A stretch of 64,000 nucleotides of DNA, taken from positions 1 to 64,000 of the forward strand of contig CAYVGI010000004.1 in the NCBI GenBank assembly GCA_964451095.1, in the 5' to 3' direction. This document shows positions 61,803-64,000 of this stretch, piece after piece. Numbering within the stretch: position 1 is the first letter of the stretch; each line of letters begins with the position of its first letter. Source of the stretch: DAOTTY01 sp964451095. Lineage in GTDB: Bacteria > Chloroflexota > Anaerolineae > Aggregatilineales > Phototrophicaceae. The notes beneath the pieces were generated by a model. The model saw nothing but the letters and a program-made list of their open reading frames with translations. It had not been told where the DNA came from and did not search any database. Both the position numbers and the translations under genes were made by a program.

Positions 61803-63149
61803 ATGCGATTGAATCACATCCTAAGTGCCGCACTGGTCAGCATTATCTGTTTGGGGACGGTTTCTGTTGCCCAAACGCAAGATAATGCCGGTGTGCGCCT
61901 CCGTTTTTTGTGGTTTAGCGATAGCTTGGAAGACTTTTACCTCACACAGCAGATTCTCGCCTTCCAGGAAGCAACGGGTATCATCGTTGAGCTGGACTTG
62001 CGCAGCAATGCCTCCGAGGTGAACACAGTACTCCTAGAGGGACGCGCCGGAGAGGCACCGTACCCAGACCTTGCACGTACCACAATCCCCACGGAGTTCC
62101 GTGGCGATTTGCTTGACTTACGCCCATATTTAGCTGCACCGGATGAGTGGGAACAGAACTTCTACGCGGACTTCCTAGACGGATTGCGCCCCCAAGACGA
62201 TGACAACGGGCTGTACGGATACCCGGCAGATGTTACCGTCAGCGCACCCTACATTAACCTCTCCCTGTGGGAGGAGGCGGGCGTCCCGCTGCCTGATTAC
62301 GAAAATCAGGTGGTTACGTGGGATGAGTGGATTGATAGCGCAACAGAGGTACAAGCAGCGCTCACAACGGAAGAACTTCAGATCTATGCACTTGCGTTCG
62401 ACCGCAGTGGGCACCGTTTTTGGGGTCCGAGCCTGAGTATGTGCGCAAGCTACATCACAGAAGACGGCGATATTGTCATCGACACGCCCGGCTTCCGAGA
62501 GATGGCGCAAGATTTGAAGTCCTGGCATGACAACGGGTTAGTGCCGGTGGACATTTGGCAGGGCGATAGCGCAACACTGGTGCCTGCGGATGAGTTCTTT
62601 ATTGACAATCAAGTTGCCTTTTACTTCAGTGGGAACTGGCAGCTCGATAAGTTTGATCGGCGGATTAACGACTTCGAGTGGGATGTTATACCAAACCCGG
62701 AGGGTGATTGTGGTTCCACGGGCATGGTCGGTGGAACAACCGTAATCGCGTTCAAAGATACCAATCACCCGGAGGAAGTGGGTGCCTTGGTTGACTTCCT
62801 CACTGAGTATAACAACCTGGAAAGCTTCTACGCCCAAAACAAGCTGTTACCCGGTCACGTTGGCATGATTGAGAATGGGATCGAGTATCTTGACGAGGAT
62901 ATGTCTGCGCAGTTGTCGCGCTTCGGTGAGGAACTGCGCGACGCAAAGCCAGAGGCATTCCAATTGCAGTACTACCCGGACAGCGCCAGGATACACGGGG
63001 CAATCCGCGATGGCTTGAGCCGGATGCTGCGGGAGGACTTGACCATTGATGATGCGGTTCAGATAATCGAGCAGGCAGTTGGCATCAGTGATCCAGAATC
63101 GCCGCCGCCCACCGCAGAACCACCGCCCCCTGCCGAGGACGCGGGATAA
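61803..63149 (+). CDS. Secreted ABC-type solute-binding protein, family 1 (sugar type)
   Basis: A 448-residue extracellular solute-binding protein. The signal peptide (MRLNHILSAALVSIICLGTV) is cut near VAQTQ. It lacks a lipobox. The fold markers include RFLWFSDSLEDFYLTQQILA, YGYPADVTVSAPYINLSLWE, the FYFSGNWQLDKF segment and GMVGGTTVIAF. The last 15 residues are Pro/Glu-rich. It begins 22 bases after the TIR-WD40 stop and ends 27 bases before the SpoIIM gene. No ABC permease or ATPase is near, so it may be a partner of the sensor rather than of a transporter. The ligand is unknown, probably a sugar. Confidence 0.9.
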   Translation: MRLNHILSAALVSIICLGTVSVAQTQDNAGVRLRFLWFSDSLEDFYLTQQILAFQEATGIIVELDLRSNASEVNTVLLEGRAGEAPYPDLARTTIPTEFRGDLLDLRPYLAAPDEWEQNFYADFLDGLRPQDDDNGLYGYPADVTVSAPYINLSLWEEAGVPLPDYENQVVTWDEWIDSATEVQAALTTEELQIYALAFDRSGHRFWGPSLSMCASYITEDGDIVIDTPGFREMAQDLKSWHDNGLVPVDIWQGDSATLVPADEFFIDNQVAFYFSGNWQLDKFDRRINDFEWDVIPNPEGDCGSTGMVGGTTVIAFKDTNHPEEVGALVDFLTEYNNLESFYAQNKLLPGHVGMIENGIEYLDEDMSAQLSRFGEELRDAKPEAFQLQYYPDSARIHGAIRDGLSRMLREDLTIDDAVQIIEQAVGISDPESPPPTAEPPPPAEDAG

Positions 63150-63176
63150 CGTCTGCCATAAGGTTAGGTTTGGCAT

Positions 63177-64000
63177 ATGGGCAAAGCAAAGTCATCCGCG
63201 AGTGAGTTCATCCAGCGGCGAGAAGGCGACTGGAAGCGCCTGCAACAACTGGTGGAGCGCAACCGGGGACGTAACAACCTCACTGCGAACGAGATCCGCG
63301 AGTTGGGTGTTTTGTACCGGGCAGTCGCCTCAGATTTAGCGATTGCCCGCCGAGACTTCCCGGCGGAGCGCGTGACCCCGTTCTTAAACCAACTGCTCAC
63401 GCGCTCGCACAGTTTTATCTACCAGGAAGACGTGTCCGATAGCCGGAACCTCTTCCGTTACTTCACGCATACCATTCCGCAGACGTTTCGAGACACATGG
63501 GCGTTCACGTTTGTGAGCTTCCTGCTGTTCTTGATTCCGTTCATCATTGGATTCCGGCTGGCGTATATCAACCCGGCAGTTGCGGTTCCACTGGGGCTAG
63601 AAGCACCCCGGCAGCTACTTGCCAACCAGGAGATATGGACGCAATTCCCACCAGAGGAGCGCCCAGAGGCAATGTCACAAATCGCCACAAACAATATCCG
63701 TGTGGCGATGCTCGCCTTCGGGGGCGGCGTGTCGCTAGGGCTAATGACGGTCTACGTGTTGTGCTTTAACGGGCTGTTCATTGGTGCTATTTTGGGGTTG
63801 GCATATCACTACGGGCTGGGCTATGAGCTGACAAACTTCGTCTTCGCGCACGGCGTCGTAGAACTTTCGGTTATCTTTATCGCAGGTGGTGCCGGATTAC
63901 AGGTGGGCTGGTCAATTATACACCCTGGCAAACTCACGCGCCGAGATAGTCTTGCGCTCACGGCACGGCGTGCGGCAGCATTGGTAACGCTGGGTATATT
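63177..64000 (+). CDS. SpoIIM-family membrane protein, truncated by window end
   Basis: Stage II sporulation protein M-like protein with 274 residues visible. The soluble N-terminus (SASEFIQRREGDWKRLQQLV) is followed by YRAVASDLAIAR and then about four visible membrane segments with FNGLFIGAILGLAYHYG and FVFAHGVVELSVIFIAGG, both family marks. In non-sporulating bacteria such genes commonly sit with RDD, MoxR, DUF58 and DUF4129 genes in envelope clusters. Here it is third after the TIR-WD40 and binding-protein genes. The reading frame is open at position 64000, so the C-terminus is missing. The ATG at 63177 has a weak ribosome site (AAGG). Confidence 0.9.
   Translation, partial: MGKAKSSASEFIQRREGDWKRLQQLVERNRGRNNLTANEIRELGVLYRAVASDLAIARRDFPAERVTPFLNQLLTRSHSFIYQEDVSDSRNLFRYFTHTIPQTFRDTWAFTFVSFLLFLIPFIIGFRLAYINPAVAVPLGLEAPRQLLANQEIWTQFPPEERPEAMSQIATNNIRVAMLAFGGGVSLGLMTVYVLCFNGLFIGAILGLAYHYGLGYELTNFVFAHGVVELSVIFIAGGAGLQVGWSIIHPGKLTRRDSLALTARRAAALVTLGI

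Noticed and set aside
1..64000. tRNA, rRNA, CRISPR arrays, transposases, prophage and replication origin
   Set aside because: I looked for cloverleaf T-arm patterns, spaced direct repeats, transposase motifs and phage structural genes and found none.

Overview
This window looks like chromosomal DNA from a metagenome-assembled or draft genome of a Chloroflexota bacterium, probably Anaerolineae-like. That assignment is an inference from gene content and style: large GT-C membrane glycosyltransferases with extracytoplasmic C-terminal domains, secreted beta-helix proteins with bacterial SH3 tails, an Npt1-like carrier fused to HEAT repeats and a cNMP domain, a TIR-WD40 membrane protein, and no LPS or outer-membrane genes. 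One run of exactly 100 N (27474-27573) marks a scaffold gap inside a gene. I found no rRNA, tRNA, CRISPR array, insertion sequence or prophage.

Layout. 0.5-6 kb: an Lhr-type (ligase-associated) DEXH helicase and pyruvate phosphate dikinase. 6-13.2 kb (minus strand): a DoxX-like protein, a PfkB-family 1-phosphofructokinase overlapping an MFS transporter, then a DprE2-like reductase, a DprE1-like flavoprotein and a GT-C glycosyltransferase, which suggests epimerised polyprenyl-phospho-sugars and their use outside the membrane. 13.3-22.2 kb (plus strand): a secreted gamma-glutamyltransferase, then a peptide ABC operon (binding protein, DUF1684 protein, one DppC-type permease, fused DppD-DppF ATPase) and purB. 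No DppB-type permease is present. 22.2-34.3 kb (minus strand): a DASS carboxylate carrier, a secreted beta-helix/SH3 protein, a gapped membrane glycosyltransferase, gpmI, and a four-gene unit of SHOCT protein, circularly permuted ATP-grasp, alpha-E and transglutaminase-like protein. This is an amidoligase-type peptide-modification cassette.

34.7-41.3 kb: a secreted subtilase with a dockerin-like tail, two alpha/beta hydrolases (one with glycine at the nucleophile position), a thioredoxin-fold protein, a small secreted protein, folC and a DUF4864 protein. 41.4-49.5 kb: a 1292-residue secreted protein, divergent from an exopolysaccharide operon made of a sugar-phosphate transferase with a degenerate GGDEF-like domain, a GT2 and a GT4. 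49.5-58.6 kb (minus strand): a membrane trio (DUF4350, DUF4129, multi-pass protein), a PQQ-type sugar dehydrogenase with a dockerin-like tail, an aldo/keto reductase, and the Npt1-HEAT-cNMP protein.

58.8-64 kb (plus strand): the most system-like locus. A single-pass protein with an N-terminal TIR domain and 14 WD40 blades is closely followed by a secreted ABC-type solute-binding protein with no permease, then by a SpoIIM-family membrane protein that runs off the window. I propose a transmembrane sensor with the binding protein as ligand-presenting partner and a TIR NADase output. This is a hypothesis.

Many intergenic regions carry GC-rich perfect hairpins without a T tract. Two share a GGGTGTGGC/GCCACACCC stem.
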